Assembly (NCBI GenBank): GCA_943735955.1 | Contig: OX030955.1 | Coordinates: 12,427,383 to 12,491,382 of the forward strand | DNA from: Piscicola geometra | Lineage: Eukaryota > Annelida > Clitellata > Hirudinida > Piscicolidae | Direction of reading: 5' to 3' | DNA: 64,000 nt | In this document: positions 1 through 38,270 of the stretch, piece by piece | How the letters are laid out: every line of letters begins with the position of its first letter | How positions within the stretch are numbered: position 1 is the stretch's first letter | Translations under genes and position numbers: made by a program | The notes under the pieces: generated by a model | The model's database searches: none | What the model was told of the DNA's origin: nothing | Seen by the model: the letters and a program-made list of their open reading frames with translations, nothing else

Positions 1-160
1 GTCTTGTTTTGTCTACGGCGCACTCAACAATCCCTATACACCATCTTCAAGCCCTCATCAACTTCCACCTACTCCCACCTCTCCGAGACCACCCACTCAC
101 ACCACCCTCGTCTGCCTCCACACGCACCAAACCACCACGACTGCCTCCACCACCTGACAG

Positions 161-825
161 ATGGTTCGCAGGCTGGAGAAGGTGCGCAAGAAGGTGGATG
201 CCATCGGGGAGGATATCCCTGAGGGCGAGAAGATGAGACAGACCAAGGAGTCAGTCGTTGTTGTTTGTGTGCGTGTGTGCTTTTTTCTGCCTGTGTGTCT
301 GTGTGTATTCCTCCTTGTGCATCTGTTGGTGTGCTTTTTTATGCAAATGAAAACTTTTGAAGCTTATTTTCAATCGAATCCTTCAGTCCTTTCACTCTCT
401 CACCCTCTTACTTTTCACTCTCTCACCCTCTTACTTTTCACTCTCTCACCCTCTTACCTTTCTCATCTTTTCTTCCTCTTTCCCTTCCCACACACTCACC
501 CAACCATCGCAGTCTATACAAGAAGGCAGGTCTCCTGAAGGGACGCAAGGGAGAGGAGGTGACGTACGTGGTGGGCAAAAAGGGCGTTGGCAGGCGGGTG
601 AGCAGACCCAAGGGCGTCAAAGGGAGGTTCAAGGTGGTCGACCCGAGAATGAAGAAGGACCTCAATGCAGAGAACAGGAAGAGAGAGAAGGAGAAGAAAG
701 TAGGGGGTAAGAAGGGAGGTAAGGGAAAGGACAAGAGGGGTGGTAGGAAGGCTGTGAAGAGGGGGTACCAGGGCACCAGAGGCAGGGCTCCTGCTGGTGG
801 TGGTGGGGGCAAGAAGAAGCGGTAG
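161..825 (+). CDS. FTSJ3: FTSJ3/Spb1-like rRNA 2'-O-methyltransferase, last two exons (partial)
   Basis: Two exons are visible: 161-249 (after a CTGACAG acceptor) and 513-825 (stop TAG). A 263-nt intron from GTCAGT at 250 to CAG at 512 joins them in frame. The joined peptide runs [18 protein letters not shown], then [28 protein letters not shown] and [13 protein letters not shown], and ends in a Lys/Gly/Arg-rich tail. This follows the C-terminal Spb1 domain of FTSJ3/Spb1 (LYKKAG, TYVVAKKG and KVVDSRMKKD in the family). These are nucleolar SAM-dependent methyltransferases needed for large-subunit pre-rRNA maturation. The catalytic N-terminal domain lies outside the window. The final 35 residues or so are far more glycine/lysine-rich than I recall for vertebrate proteins. 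The gene converges on the alpha-mannosidase gene. The Met at 161 is an internal residue at an exon start, not an initiator. Confidence 0.88.
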
Positions 826-888
826 TGAAACATTTTGTGAATTATTTTAGAAATTTATTATTTGACTTTTTTTGAAGTTTTTGAAACA

Positions 889-894
889 AATAAA
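889..894 (+). promoter_or_regulatory. Polyadenylation signal AATAAA of the FTSJ3-like gene
   Basis: A canonical AATAAA lies 64 nt after the FTSJ3-like stop codon in an AT-rich 3' region, the expected place for 3'-end formation. No other canonical signal is closer. Confidence 0.6.
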
Positions 895-1387
895 AGAATA
901 ATGAATGAAATAATGGAAACAATGTCAGGGGATCCGATAAATGTGAATGCCAAAACACGACAACTGCGTCTGCGCACGCACCCATACAACTGAAATGCAC
1001 TAACTCTTCGAAGAGACCAAACTAGTTGTTTTTCTTCCATTGCATTGTATTGCACTGGAGACTCAACGTCTTAATGAGAATCTCAAAGTGACAAGGTAGA
1101 TATTACAGGATCTGAATAAATACACAAAGCAGGTTTTGCTGGGGTACGTAATCAATCTATAGCGCTCTTTCCTCAAATTCAACTACAGGACAAAGGCACT
1201 GACTTCCGTAGGTCCATTTGTGTTCACAGCCTATATCCTAACACGGTGCAGAAAATAACCGCGTGTTCAAGGCACGTTCTCTTCTAGTTCCAGGCAAGTT
1301 CACGGCTTTTAAAACAGTATTAATGACAGCGTGGAGTTCTTTCGTATAGGAGCAACAACTTTTATTCGAATTCTTCTGTGTGTTCAC

Positions 1388-1729
1388 CATGGACGCGATC
1401 CAGGCCCTTCACTTTTTGGTAGTGATGGGTCCGCGTTAATGTGGACTCTTCCACTTTTTTCGATACAAAAATGTTAAACTGTTGTTTTAATACGAGCATA
1501 ATGGTCAACCATCGCATAAAACAGAATATTTAAACAGTAACACATTGTGAGTATGAATAGTTTTAGTGATAGCTGTCTTAAACTAAACTATTCTTTACTT
1601 AATTAAATTTCTATCAAAACAAAATTTAAAAAAATGACTTTTAAGTGGGGGGAGAGTGGGTATGGACCCCAGGATCGTCCATGCTGGGTAGGACCCCCCC
1701 TAAAGATGTGGAGCAGATCGATGCTCCTG
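1388..1729. mobile_element. hAT-type MITE, family 1, copy 1
   Basis: The element begins with CATGGACGCGATCC and ends with GATCGATGCTCCTG, degenerate forms of the family termini CATGGGCGGCGATC and GATCGCCGCCCCTG. It is flanked by near-identical 8-bp duplications (GTGTTCAC at 1380-1387, GTGTTTAC at 1730-1737). The body is AT-rich and shares the stretch around 'attgtgagtatg' and 'tagctgtct' with the other copies. No coding capacity is visible. An 8-bp duplication and C-rich short inverted ends point to hAT mobilisation. Confidence 0.75.
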
Positions 1730-2736
1730 GTGTTTACTGGTCATGGCTGTTGCATAAACGTTTAAAGCCTTAAAAATTTCAGCTTTTGTTTTCTGCTGAA
1801 GAAATTTCAAAAAAAATCCATTTTATCTTCAAGCTGAACGTAAGCAAGAAGAATATGAACTGGTCTTTGGTTAGCGGCTGCCATTTGGTAGCCGCTCAAA
1901 TAAATTTGTGGAATAAACGGTTTTGTGTAAAGTATTTTAAAATTTTTAAATCTTAGTCTAAATAAAAATTAAATATTTTTAATTAGAATGTTTTTTGTGT
2001 AAATGTTGGTCGTTTTGAGTCTGTCAAGGAATGCCCGCAGCAAACCAAGATGGCCGCAGGGTACCAGGTGAGCTGCTAAAAAAAAGAGAAAACCTTCCAC
2101 TACAACAACTGTTCCAGTGCTGGCAAGAACTTCTCTTTCACCTCCTGTCGCAGCCTCAACACCAGTGGCAAGAAGATTTAAAAAAAGATGATTATTTTTT
2201 TTGGTTATGACGATGGTGTGATGATGATGATGCTGTAGTAGGAATGTTGGTACTGTGGTGATGATTAAGTTTTGTAATGGTAAAGACAATGATGTTCATG
2301 GTGATGTGGGTGAGATTGGATTATTAAGGTTGATTGTATTTTTAATTTAAATTAATATATATACATATATTGCAAGGGGTATAAAACCGGTTTCATTTAA
2401 CAAATTTATTTGAAAGCGATTTTGAATTCGATAAAAAGCGCCATAGAAATAGTTGTGAGTGATTAATTGTTCATCTTGCAGAATGTCTCTACACGATGGC
2501 TTCTGTACTTTTTCAACAGAATGCTTTCAACCTTCTCAGTCATTCTTTTCCAAACAGCGACATTAGAAAAGGGGATCTTTGAATCTAAATTGCTCGCAGA
2601 CCTGCCTATCATTGTTTTAAAATAATTGGGGAATATTTCACGGACTACCTTCAAGTAACTAGCATGATGACGTTCGGAGTAACAAGTAACGATTTTTCAT
2701 TACTACGTCGCGACGTCTTCGAGTTAGCAAAAAATT
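1730..2736. other. Intergenic AT-rich DNA with two small retroelement relics
   Basis: No gene is visible. Around 1868-1905 lies a degenerate copy of the hairpin-forming 5' motif of the LINE-derived repeats (ggttagcggctgccattt followed by ggtagccgct). Around 2390-2465 is a decayed copy of their 3' tail (gcgccatagaaatag). Neither extends into recognisable coding sequence. Confidence 0.4.
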
Positions 2737-2809
2737 TACCTTCGGCGGGACTCGAACCCGCAATCCCCGGCTTAGGAGGCCGATGCCTTATCCATTGGGC
2801 CACGAAGGC
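2737..2809 (-). tRNA. tRNA-Arg (anticodon CCT)
   Basis: The reverse strand folds as a 73-nt cloverleaf. The acceptor GCCTTCG pairs with CGAAGGT (G-U at 1:72). The D arm contains the A box TGGCCCAATGG. The anticodon stem TCGGC/GCCGG encloses loop CTCCTAA (anticodon CCT), and the T arm GCGGG-TTCGAGT-CCCGC contains the B box GGTTCGAGTCC. It closely matches the animal tRNA-Arg-CCT pattern. There is no intron and no encoded CCA. Confidence 0.95.
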
Positions 2810-2987
2810 ATTTTATGCTATATGAATATTATTCTGGTATATATTTAAACAACTAAATGTAGTTAAAATAAGATATACTGCGAATTTTGTTAAGTATAAT
2901 TTACAATCTTTATAAAAAATGCCTTTTTTATACCTAATACCGTCAAGCTCTTGTTTCACTCTATAGAAAAGTTCTATTGTTTGAAAT

Positions 2988-3372
2988 CAGGGGCGGCGAT
3001 CTGCTGCAAATCCTGGGGGGGTCCTAACCAGCATGGACGATCCTGGGTGGATTCTGGGGTCCAGAACCGCTTCACCCCACTTTAAAAAAAATTTTTTTTA
3101 CTTCTGTTTTGATAAGAATAACTGTGTAGGTATAGTAACTATAGTTGTAGCTGTCTAAAAAAACTATTCATTGCTTACTTACTACACATACTCACAATGT
3201 ATTACTATGTAAAAATTGTTTTTTATGCCATGGTTAAAGATTATATTCGCATCAAAACATGAGTTTAAAATTATTTTATTGAAAAAAGTGGGGGAGTCCA
3301 CATTAAGGAAATCCCTCACTAAAAAAGATGAGGGGGTCCGGACCCCAAGAACCCTCAGGATCACCGCCCATG
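2988..3372. mobile_element. hAT-type MITE, family 1, copy 2
   Basis: This 385-bp copy starts CAGGGGCGGCGATCTGCTGC and ends GGATCACCGCCCATG, giving inverted GGGCGGYGATC termini. Flanking octamers TTTGAAAT (2980-2987) and TGTGGAAT (3373-3380) match at six of eight positions, consistent with an aged target duplication. It is opposite in orientation to copy 1. No ORF of note is present. Confidence 0.75.
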
Positions 3373-3380
3373 TGTGGAAT

Positions 3381-4298
3381 GTTTACTAATTTATATTTAA
3401 TGATTTATTTTATATATATTTAAACTTATATTTTAATTTTAACAATACTTTTCGAGTACTTAAGTAAAAAAATCGGTTACTTGACCCCATACTCGGGTAT
3501 TCGTGTTTTTCTAGTAATAAAATAAAAGAAAAATTCAATAAAGTTAAGTGAAATTGTTAGGAGTTTGTTGCACGATGTTTTCGATAGGACTGACTGTTTC
3601 AATTTATCTCGATTCCGTCTCTTTGTAAATTTACATTTTATTGCATCTGATAACAAAACATGTTTTTTTAAAAATAATTGTTTTATTTCATCAATTTGTT
3701 TTTTTTGTTGAGATATACGAACGCTTGAAAGTTTAACGGATTTTATTCACTTAAAACTCAAGTTACAGAAATAAAACAATACTTATTCTCTTACACTGAA
3801 CAGTAAGTAATGCTTATTAAATGGGGAAAAAATTTATATAAAATGAAGTGAAATAGAAACAAAACTCAATTTAAACAAAAAAATTAGTTAACCTTAACCT
3901 AAACAGTTAAATGTTTCTATTAGAGATAAAAAATATTCCAAATAACGTCTGGCATTGCTAACACATGCGTGGAGAGATGGGGAAGAGAGAAAGTGAGAGC
4001 AGGTTGAATGCAGTTGTTGAACAATTTGGGTTATCATTAAAACAATAACATGATACTTCAAGGGATGGTGATGAGGATGATGGTGATAACGATAATGTTG
4101 ATGATGATAGTGTTGATGATGATAGTGTTGATGATTATGATTATGATAATGACGATGATGGTGTGGATGGCATTGATGATGATGATGATGAAGGAGGTGG
4201 TGTTGATGATGATGATTAAGAAACTGCTTTTGAAAGTTCAAGAATGTGTCAATACTGCTCAATACTTCAAGAGTTCACCCGCATGTAACAGAATTAGT
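3381..4298. other. AT-rich intergenic DNA with a (GAT)n tract
   Basis: No gene is visible. A GAT/GATGATGTT-rich imperfect trinucleotide tract runs from about 4065 to 4220. This stretch presumably contains the 3' end of the alpha-mannosidase transcript on the minus strand, but I could not choose a polyadenylation signal with confidence. Confidence 0.4.
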
Positions 4299-4570
<272 letters not shown>

Positions 4571-4576
4571 GCGTCA

Positions 4577-31097
<26,521 letters not shown>

Positions 31098-32053
31098 CTT
31101 TATTAAACAGAAGAGTTTCCGGCTAACAAAAACTATAATTATTTACAATTTAATTGAAAAGAATATTCTTTTTTATTTAGCAAAACTTATGCATGAAGAA
31201 GACGAAAGGACGTTTGAGGGAATGTATGGATTGTGCATCAGCATCCATGCTATACATCCGTCCATAGCGATGCTATCTATGGAAAGTACTCCTTGATGCT
31301 CACTCTTTTATATGTTTTGTCGAATAATATGAGCTGATTTGACTAAACAAACAAATCAAACTATAATAAAAACTAAAATACAATTATTTAAAATAAAAAT
31401 AAATTTTATTATATTTAATAGCATGCATTTGCGATCAATTGATTGAATGACTTTAAACCCTCACGAAAGAGCCTTTTGTAGAGATGTCAGCATTCAATAC
31501 TTCAATGAAATAACAAAGAGCCTTGAAATATTTAAAAGAATTGCTAGTGAGCTGAAACAATTATATTCTTTAAAATCTGTTCATTGCTGTGAAATAATAA
31601 TGAAGAAATCATATTTATGAAGCCACTATGAATAACTTGAAATACTTCTCATGTTTTTTTAAATCGCAAGTTTCTATACGAAGGGTTGGTGTAGGAGGTT
31701 TTGAACTTGGAGGATACCAAGAGTGATTGTTCAACCTGATTTATACGCTTTCATCCCGGTTCACACCATGTCTAGTGAAGTGGACAAACCCAACCGTCCG
31801 TCACTTACGATGAAATGCAATTTTTCATGATACAACACAACACAATACAATACAATTTTTTCTGATACAAAACAATACAATTCAATTTTTCCTGATACAA
31901 CACAATACAATACAATAAAATACAAAACAATACAACACAACAACAAACATTATTAACGTGGCCTTAACCCGGAAAAGCTTCAATACCACTCGGTTATAGG
32001 CAATAGAAAAAAGTTTTCTATATTCGTTCGACTGTGAAATCGAGCCTTTCGAT
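31098..32053. other. Upstream flank of the mannosidase gene
   Basis: AT-rich DNA without a recognisable gene. An imperfect TACAA pentanucleotide tract lies at about 31825-31945. The promoter must lie here, but no clear TATA or initiator element stands out. Confidence 0.4.
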
Positions 32054-32400
32054 CAGGGGCGGTGATCTGCTGCAAAACTTGGGGGGGGAAAGGGGTCCTA
32101 CCCAGCATGGGCGGCAATCCGGAAGGGGGGCTGGAGTCCATACCCCTTTCTCCCTTTCTTTAAAAAATAATTTTACCCTCATATTTTGATGCAAATATTT
32201 AAGTAAGCAATGAATAGTTTACTTTTAGACAGCTATCCCTATGACTACGCATACTCTCAATTTTCGAATAAATAAACATTCTGTTTTATGATATCGTGGA
32301 CGATTATGCTTGTATCAAAACAAGAGTTTAAATTTTAAACTTTAAAATGTTATTTTTAAGTGGAAAGAGGGTCCACACTACATGGACCCCTTCACGAACC
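32054..32400. mobile_element. hAT-type MITE, family 1, copy 3 (right end lost)
   Basis: Starts CAGGGGCGGTGATCTGCTGC and follows the family for about 345 bp (catgggcggcaatcc, tagacagctatcc, ggaccccttcac). It has no recognisable right terminus, so no target duplication can be assigned. Confidence 0.65.
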
Positions 32401-33108
32401 CAGAACATACTCATTTGATAGATTTTGTGTGTGTAAGATTTAAATAAGCAGAAATATTAAATTGTTTCTTTTTTTATTTATTATTTACTGCTTCAGATAT
32501 TAGTTAAAATTTGCATTACCGATTTTTATTGATTACGCTGAGTCAGTGTAAAACAAAAATATTTTCGAATTTTCATAAAGAGTTCAAACTAAATTTTGTT
32601 ATTAAGTTTTTTAAATAATATTTATTAAAATCTTTATAGAATTTTAATACAAAGATAAAAAACAAGTTTTAGAATATATTAGCAGTGTTATAAAACTATA
32701 AAAGTGGACCAAATGAATAGGTTAATACTAGAGATTTTCCACGATAAAAACTTTAAATCGCCGTTAATCGTTCGATTAAACATATTAATCGTGCGTTAAT
32801 CGTATTTTAACGCAATATTTATCATAGTTGACATTAGTATAAAAAATAATTAAATTTTTTTCTTGCAAATTTAATAAAAATTAAATCAGAATTTTGTATA
32901 AAAGTAATTAATCTTTTAAAGAAAAAAAAAGAATCCATAAATGTTAAAAAATGCAATTATCACACATCATTTTTTAGCCAGTTAATCATGCAAAAAAGAA
33001 ATCCACAAGTGAAAGAATAAAAACGAATCCATAAAGGATAAAAATGCAATTGTCACACATCCTATTTGAGCCAGTTACTCAAGCAAACAAGTTCTTCAAC
33101 ATTAGTTG

Positions 33109-33430
33109 TAGAGACCGACCGAAATTCGGTTCGGTTTCGGTTTTAGCGCCGAATTTGCCAATTTTCTTAGTTTCAAAAAATTTTCGGTTTCGGCCGACAA
33201 TAATTTTGTAATTTCGGCTCAATTTCGGTTTTGGCCGAAATGGATCTCATATTTACCGAATTACCGAAATTTTTATTTATTTATGTAGTTTATCTGATAT
33301 ATCTGTATCCTCAATCGAACTATTAAGTTCGGGTTCGATTCCCTATTAGATATCTATAAGCTATCGTGGTTGATTGATTTATGGGGATTTTCAGACAAAT
33401 TATTCGAATAACATATACAACCATGTATTT
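33109..33430 (+). mobile_element. hAT-like element, family 2, truncated copy
   Basis: Starts TAGAGACCGACCGAAATTCGG and is the reverse complement of the right part of the element at 44700-45192. Shared landmarks include a tRNA B-box-like gggttcgattccctattaga and ttattcgaataacatat. The far terminus is missing. Confidence 0.6.
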
Positions 33431-33639
33431 GAACTTTAAGTTAATTGCTTTTTTCGCAACAAACTAACTCTATTTTTCAATAATTAAAAATGTGTTTAAA
33501 ACCTGGTTTTCTGTTATATATATTTTATTTCAAGAAAGATCAAAGTTTGTGTCGTTAAAAAGACGTTTAAAGTGCCAGGCTTTATTTCAAACGGTTTTGT
33601 GTTCAGTACAACACAACGACGAATATTATTAATGTGGTG

Positions 33640-34345
33640 CAGTGTTTCGTTTCATAAAATAATTATAGTTTTTATTTCAGTTTCGTTTTGAAAATAATTA
33701 TAGTTTTTATTTTCGTTTCAGTTTTGAAAATTATTCTACTTTTTATTTTCATTTTAGTTTTGAAAATATATTAATTTACAACTTTAAACACAATTTTTTT
33801 ATATCTAAAAAAATTAATTGATCATAAAATGAAATGGTAAAATAGAATAGTCATAGATATAGTATATATACTACTTGTTGTTTGATATCTATGAGAACAG
33901 TATATTAACAACAAATGAGTTTAAAAAATTAACAGTCAATTGAAATATTATAAGAATTGATTACGTAAATTATTGATTATTAACAAATTTGAAATATAAC
34001 AACAAATCTATGGTTAAAATAAGTGATAATTTAATTGACAAAGCGAAGCGGTAATAAAATAACGTTTGATAAATGGCACTACTTTCATAAAGCCCAAAGT
34101 TAATGTTTATAACAAAGACATATACTTTTAATAAAAGTTATTCATTTGCCTATTATGGCATATCATAAAAATTTATTTAATTTTCGTTTTGAAAATAATT
34201 ATAGTTTTTACTTAAGTTTCGTTTTGGAAATAATTATAGTTTTTATTTTCGTTTTCGTTTTGAAAATAAATTTAGTTTTTATTTTCGTTTTCGTGAAACG
34301 ATTATTCAGAATTGTCGTTTTCGTTTTCGTTACGAAAATAATACT
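33640..34345. mobile_element. hAT-like non-autonomous element, family 3, with exact 8-bp duplication
   Basis: The 706-bp element begins CAGTGTTTCGTTTC and ends CGAAAATAATACTG. It is flanked on both sides by ATGTGGTG (33632-33639 and 34346-34353). The ends carry repeated ttcgttttgaaaataattatag motifs as subterminal repeats. It has no meaningful ORF. CAGTG ends and an 8-bp duplication are hAT-like. Confidence 0.75.
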
Positions 34346-34374
34346 GATGTGGTGACGAAAAAATAATAATTTTG

Positions 34375-35005
34375 TGGTGTAAACTCAGACGAGCTACATC
34401 ATAATCATCATCATCATGCCCGTGACTAAGTAAGTCGTTGGGGGAAAATAAGGAAGAAGAGGCAGCTATAGTCCACCATTCTATTCTGTTGTTAGCAGCG
34501 TTAAAAAGACTGCTCAAGGGAAAAGACGTCCAATCTTTCACATTGTCAATCCAGCTCTTTTTCTGACGGTCTCGACGACGACTTCCTTGTAGCGTGTCCT
34601 GTAGCAACTTCTTGGACAGTGAATCGTGCTTGATGACGGGGCCAAGTGAGCTTTCGAAACTTGCTAGTTGATAAAAGAAATTCTTGTTTTCTAACTAGTG
34701 CTGTTGTAATCTGATGGACGTAGTTGTTGTTTCTGTGCTCCAAGAAGGAGATGCCATCGAGTTTACCGAGACATTTAATTTCAAAAACCTGTACCTTGCG
34801 TTTGTTTCCGCGTTAAGAGACCAGGTCTCACATTCGTAAAGTAGGATACTGAACACCAGTGACTTTTGGAGTTTATATCAGACAGAGAAGCTGATAGAAT
34901 TATTTAAAAATAAACGATTAAGTCTGGTCATTGCTGCAGTTGACATTGAGGTTCTGGTTTACGACGAGCTTCAAGAGTGAGCAATTGCTACTCACGTCTT
35001 GGTGA
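34375..35005 (-). pseudogene. LINE reverse-transcriptase C-terminal relic
   Basis: On the minus strand, with frame changes, the translation gives SLVFSILLYECETWSL, then KFRKLTW, then RRRDRQKKSWIDNVKDWTS. These match the thumb and C-terminal region of non-LTR reverse transcriptases (family pattern LLYGCETWTL followed by GRRRRGRQRKSW-D-I-EWT). A short ATC-rich tail at 34395-34420 marks the 3' end. The remainder of the element is gone. The clade is uncertain (RTE-like or CR1-like). Confidence 0.7.
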
Positions 35006-35390
35006 AAAGAGTGGTGTAGCGAGGAACAACCTTAGCTTCATAAAAATTGGGAAAAAAATTGACCGTTTTTTTTAAACGTTCATCTTTTACTGATGCCTAA
35101 TTAACTGCGCAAAAACATTTTAAGAGAAAGACAGATACAAATATAACTTAAATAGTAAGGCAATATAAATAAGATCTTATAATACATTTAAATACATAAA
35201 TATAATTTTTATAATATAAAAATATTAATAATAATAATATTATTATTATAAGATAAAAATTATAATTATAATATTATATATATGATAGATTCTAAATATA
35301 CCATTGAAAACACTCAAGATTGATAATAGTTTGAAGATTTCAAATGCAGTTCTTAAAAGGACTTCAAGCAAGATTAAAGCAACACTCAGG

Positions 35391-36138
35391 CCATCTTTGG
35401 TTAGCAGCTGCCATCTTGGCAGCCGCTTTAACCGTAATGATTTTGTTAAATAGTTTGTCTTCTTATCTAATAATTTAGTTTTTTTTAATTTCAAATAATT
35501 ATAGTAATCATAATTTATATCTTTTCTTGTTTTCTGGTTTTAAATTTATCTTGCTCTCGGAATTAAAATCTTCAACCAAGAACTGTCTAACTCTAACGGA
35601 CTACAATAAAAACTTATTTTAAAAGGAAGAAGTGCCAAGGCCTCAAATTGAGCACTAATGCATAGTTTGCAAGAACCCACTGGCTACCTACTTCACAAGG
35701 CAGATGAGCTCTGCAGATGAAGGACAGACTGTTAGAACGAATCTTCAATACATGACTGTGTTTATGAAGAAGTGCCAGAGCCTCAATTTGAACACCAGTG
35801 CACAGCTTGCTAGCACCCACTGGCTACTTACTTCACAAGGCAAATGAGCTCTGCAGATGAAGGACAGACTGTCAGAACGAATCTTCTACACATGACTGTT
35901 TATGTCTATTATCTATTGAAAACTGACGTATTAGACAATTATTACCTTACTTAGATGACCCTTCTTTAAAGATGTCCATATATTTAAAACTCATCACCTC
36001 CTTATTTAACTACTTCTATATCATTATTTACTTTTCGTACGGATCTGAAGACATATCTGTTTAACAAATTCATTTACCAGCGCTCTTGAATTTGAGGAAA
36101 GAGCGCTATAGAAATTGATTTGATTGATTGATTGATTG
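35391..36138 (+). mobile_element. LINE-derived composite repeat, copy A, carrying two RPA12-like zinc-ribbon segments
   Basis: Begins with the hairpin-prone ggttagcagctgccatcttgg. It then has two tandem 140-bp units (from 35626 and 35766), each encoding the RPA12-like C-x2-C and RQMSSADEGQTV signature. A LINE-like end follows (LKTYLFNKFIYQRS-stop), then the hairpin AGCGCTCTT/AAGAGCGCT and a (GATT)n tail. Relative to copy C it lacks about 140 bp of reverse-transcriptase coding sequence. Non-coding now. Confidence 0.75.
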
Positions 36139-36327
36139 CTTATGACATTCAATCATTCAAGTGTCTGCTGAGAAGTTATTAATGCCGCAAAGTTCAAGAA
36201 CAATTGAAGTTTTTTTATTAGTTTTAATGTAATAGAAAACACCCTCATTGAAGTATTTTTGGCTTTATGCGTTTTAAGTAGAGCTGCTCCAAGATTAAAC
36301 ATTTTAATCTAAAGTTAATTGTGTTTT

Positions 36328-37030
36328 AACTAGAGGTCGGACATAGAGGATTTTTCATTCCTTGTCCCGTCCCGTTCCCGAATTTTTTTTCCCGTTTCGT
36401 TCTGTTCCCGATGGGCCATCAGAATTTTGATTTCCGTCCCGTTCCCGCAACTTGATTCCCGGTCTCGACCCGTTCTTGAAACTTTTTTAAAATTCATTTT
36501 CGCTGCCGTTTTCATTGGTCCCAAACTCGCTAGTCCTAACATTTTTTAACATTTATTATTTGAAAGTCAGAAAATATTTCTTTTAATAAGATTAAAAAAA
36601 CGATTTAAATTTCAAATACTTATTGAAATGAAAGTATTGAAGTTAGTCATTGTTTTTGAGTAATTCAATCAATTTTTTATTGTTTTTTACACGGGTTAAA
36701 CCGTTAAGAGTTTTAGCTTTCAAATGAGATGATTTTGGGTCTGAAGTTAAACGACCACATATTGAAAAATTCCGTTCACAGGGAATATAACTTGCAGGTA
36801 TACTAAACAAAATCTTGGCTACTTCTTGTAGTATTGGAAAATTGCTCATTTTTCTCCAATAAAACAAACATTTTTATAATCTTCAATTTTGTTGGGACGT
36901 AATTGTGAATATTTCCAAAATTCATTCTCTTCTGAATTTTTTCTTCGTTCATAATTATTAGTTTTTCAATAAAGTTAGAAATATGTTTTTTGACAACATT
37001 CTCATTCTCCACAACTGCAAATATAAATTC
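36328..37030 (-). pseudogene. hAT transposase relic (C-terminal dimerisation region)
   Basis: Minus strand. 36867-36643 encodes FYWRKMSNFPILQEVAKILF then IPASYIPCERNFSICGRLTS, the hAT C-terminal dimerisation motif (family pattern P-L-x2-A-x3-L-IPATSA-SER-FS-G). The preceding part (NFGNIHNYVPTK) continues in another frame, so there is at least one frameshift. Downstream are cgggaacgggacgg subterminal repeats and a terminus TAGAGGTCGGAC (36328-36339 on the plus strand). The N-terminal DNA-binding and catalytic core was not found. Confidence 0.7.
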
Positions 37031-37859
37031 ATTCGTATAATTTGCTAGTATAAAAAATTGTTTTATAATTTCTTTTTTATAAAAACAAACATAATAGGTC
37101 TAAATAACCATCATTAGTTTTTCCCTCAACGACACCACAGCTTGATCTGGCTGTACAAATAGAACTAAATTTTCTCTAATGAAAGTTTTGGTATTTATTT
37201 ATTTTTTATCCCAAACTTTTGGCTTATTATTCTTTCATACTGGGGATGCAACACACATGCTGTTTATTAAAGTGCAAATCAATTTTTTACAAATGATTGT
37301 TCAACAGGATTGTCCATGTTGGCACATCTTCACCAGTCTCCCCATCGATGAGCTTCATTGAGGCACACTGAAAGAGCCCTTTGTCACGTGAACTATTTTC
37401 GTGAACGAACGTCTTTTTTCCATCTTTGCGGTTTTTAATGCAGTTGAAGTTACTGTAAAAGGCGAACACCTGGTATGGAATGGTATATGGGCCAAAGAAA
37501 TCTATATTTATTTTATTAATTTTTAAAAATAAATGTTTTTCATAAAAGTATCACATGAAATAATATAAAATTCAAAACAAAAACAAACGAAATCATCTCT
37601 AAAGGGAATTATTGTTGAACAAAACGAGAATCAATAGGTTTGTGTTTGACTTTGAAGCTGGGCTCGTAAAGGCAGTGGACAGGTTCTACAAAAAAAAATA
37701 AAAAAGAAAGAAAGAAGAGAGCCAATGTGGAATAGGTCTGTCTTATAACCACCTAAAAGGAAAAAAAAGAAATAATTCAAAAAAAGCAACAGATCATACA
37801 GGCCCACAAGTGCCAGAAGAAATGAGGAAAAAACTCACTAGAGGACTTGAAGAACAAGT

Positions 37860-38270
37860 TTCAATTGGGGACTTTGCCCTCTTTCTCGAAGTTCATCGAG
37901 AGAAGAGCGATGTGGTTTGCAGGGAGAAGACAAAGAGCGAATATTCCTCGTAATAGAAAGTAGGTGTCAGTTGCAAAAGGATGGGAAGAAGAGAGTCCGA
38001 ACCCTTGCGCACTGCTCCACAAGGCCTGGCAAAGATGGAAAGCACAACCTTTATAGTGAAGGCCAGGAAAGACCTGTCGCAAAGCCACCCAGAGTCTAAC
38101 CTCAAAGTCAAGAACCAAAGTATTCACTCTCGTTCCGTTCAACAAGCATCTTACATTTGAAAACAGTGATTCAAAGAAGAAATAGGTTTTCTTACCGTCA
38201 TTAGTCATGTGACTTGTGCCTTCATCAAAACGAAGTACAACGGAAGCTGCCTCACGTTGTCTCCGAACCT
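37860..38270 (-). pseudogene. MULE transposase relic
   Basis: An open frame of 115 residues (38208-37861) reads MTNDGKKTYFFFESLF, then VLDFEVRLWVALRQVFP, then KGCAFHLCQALW. This matches the MULE transposase domain, in which a (T)DFE acid is followed by FP and a C-x-FH-x2-QALW block. It starts without a clear catalytic first acid and stops soon after the FHLCQALW block. Coding-looking sequence continues upstream to about 38270 (RRQREAASVVLRFDEG). Terminal repeats were not located. It may be part of a larger decayed Mutator-like element. Confidence 0.65.

Noticed and set aside
438..833. 131-codon minus-strand frame
   Set aside because: Antisense shadow of the FTSJ3-like final exon, which has clear homology on the plus strand.
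37287..37469. 60-codon minus-strand frame as a gene
   Set aside because: Protein-like in parts (GKKTFVHENSSRDKGLFQC), but no recognised family, splice partners or conservation evidence, so it is mentioned only as an unassigned frame.
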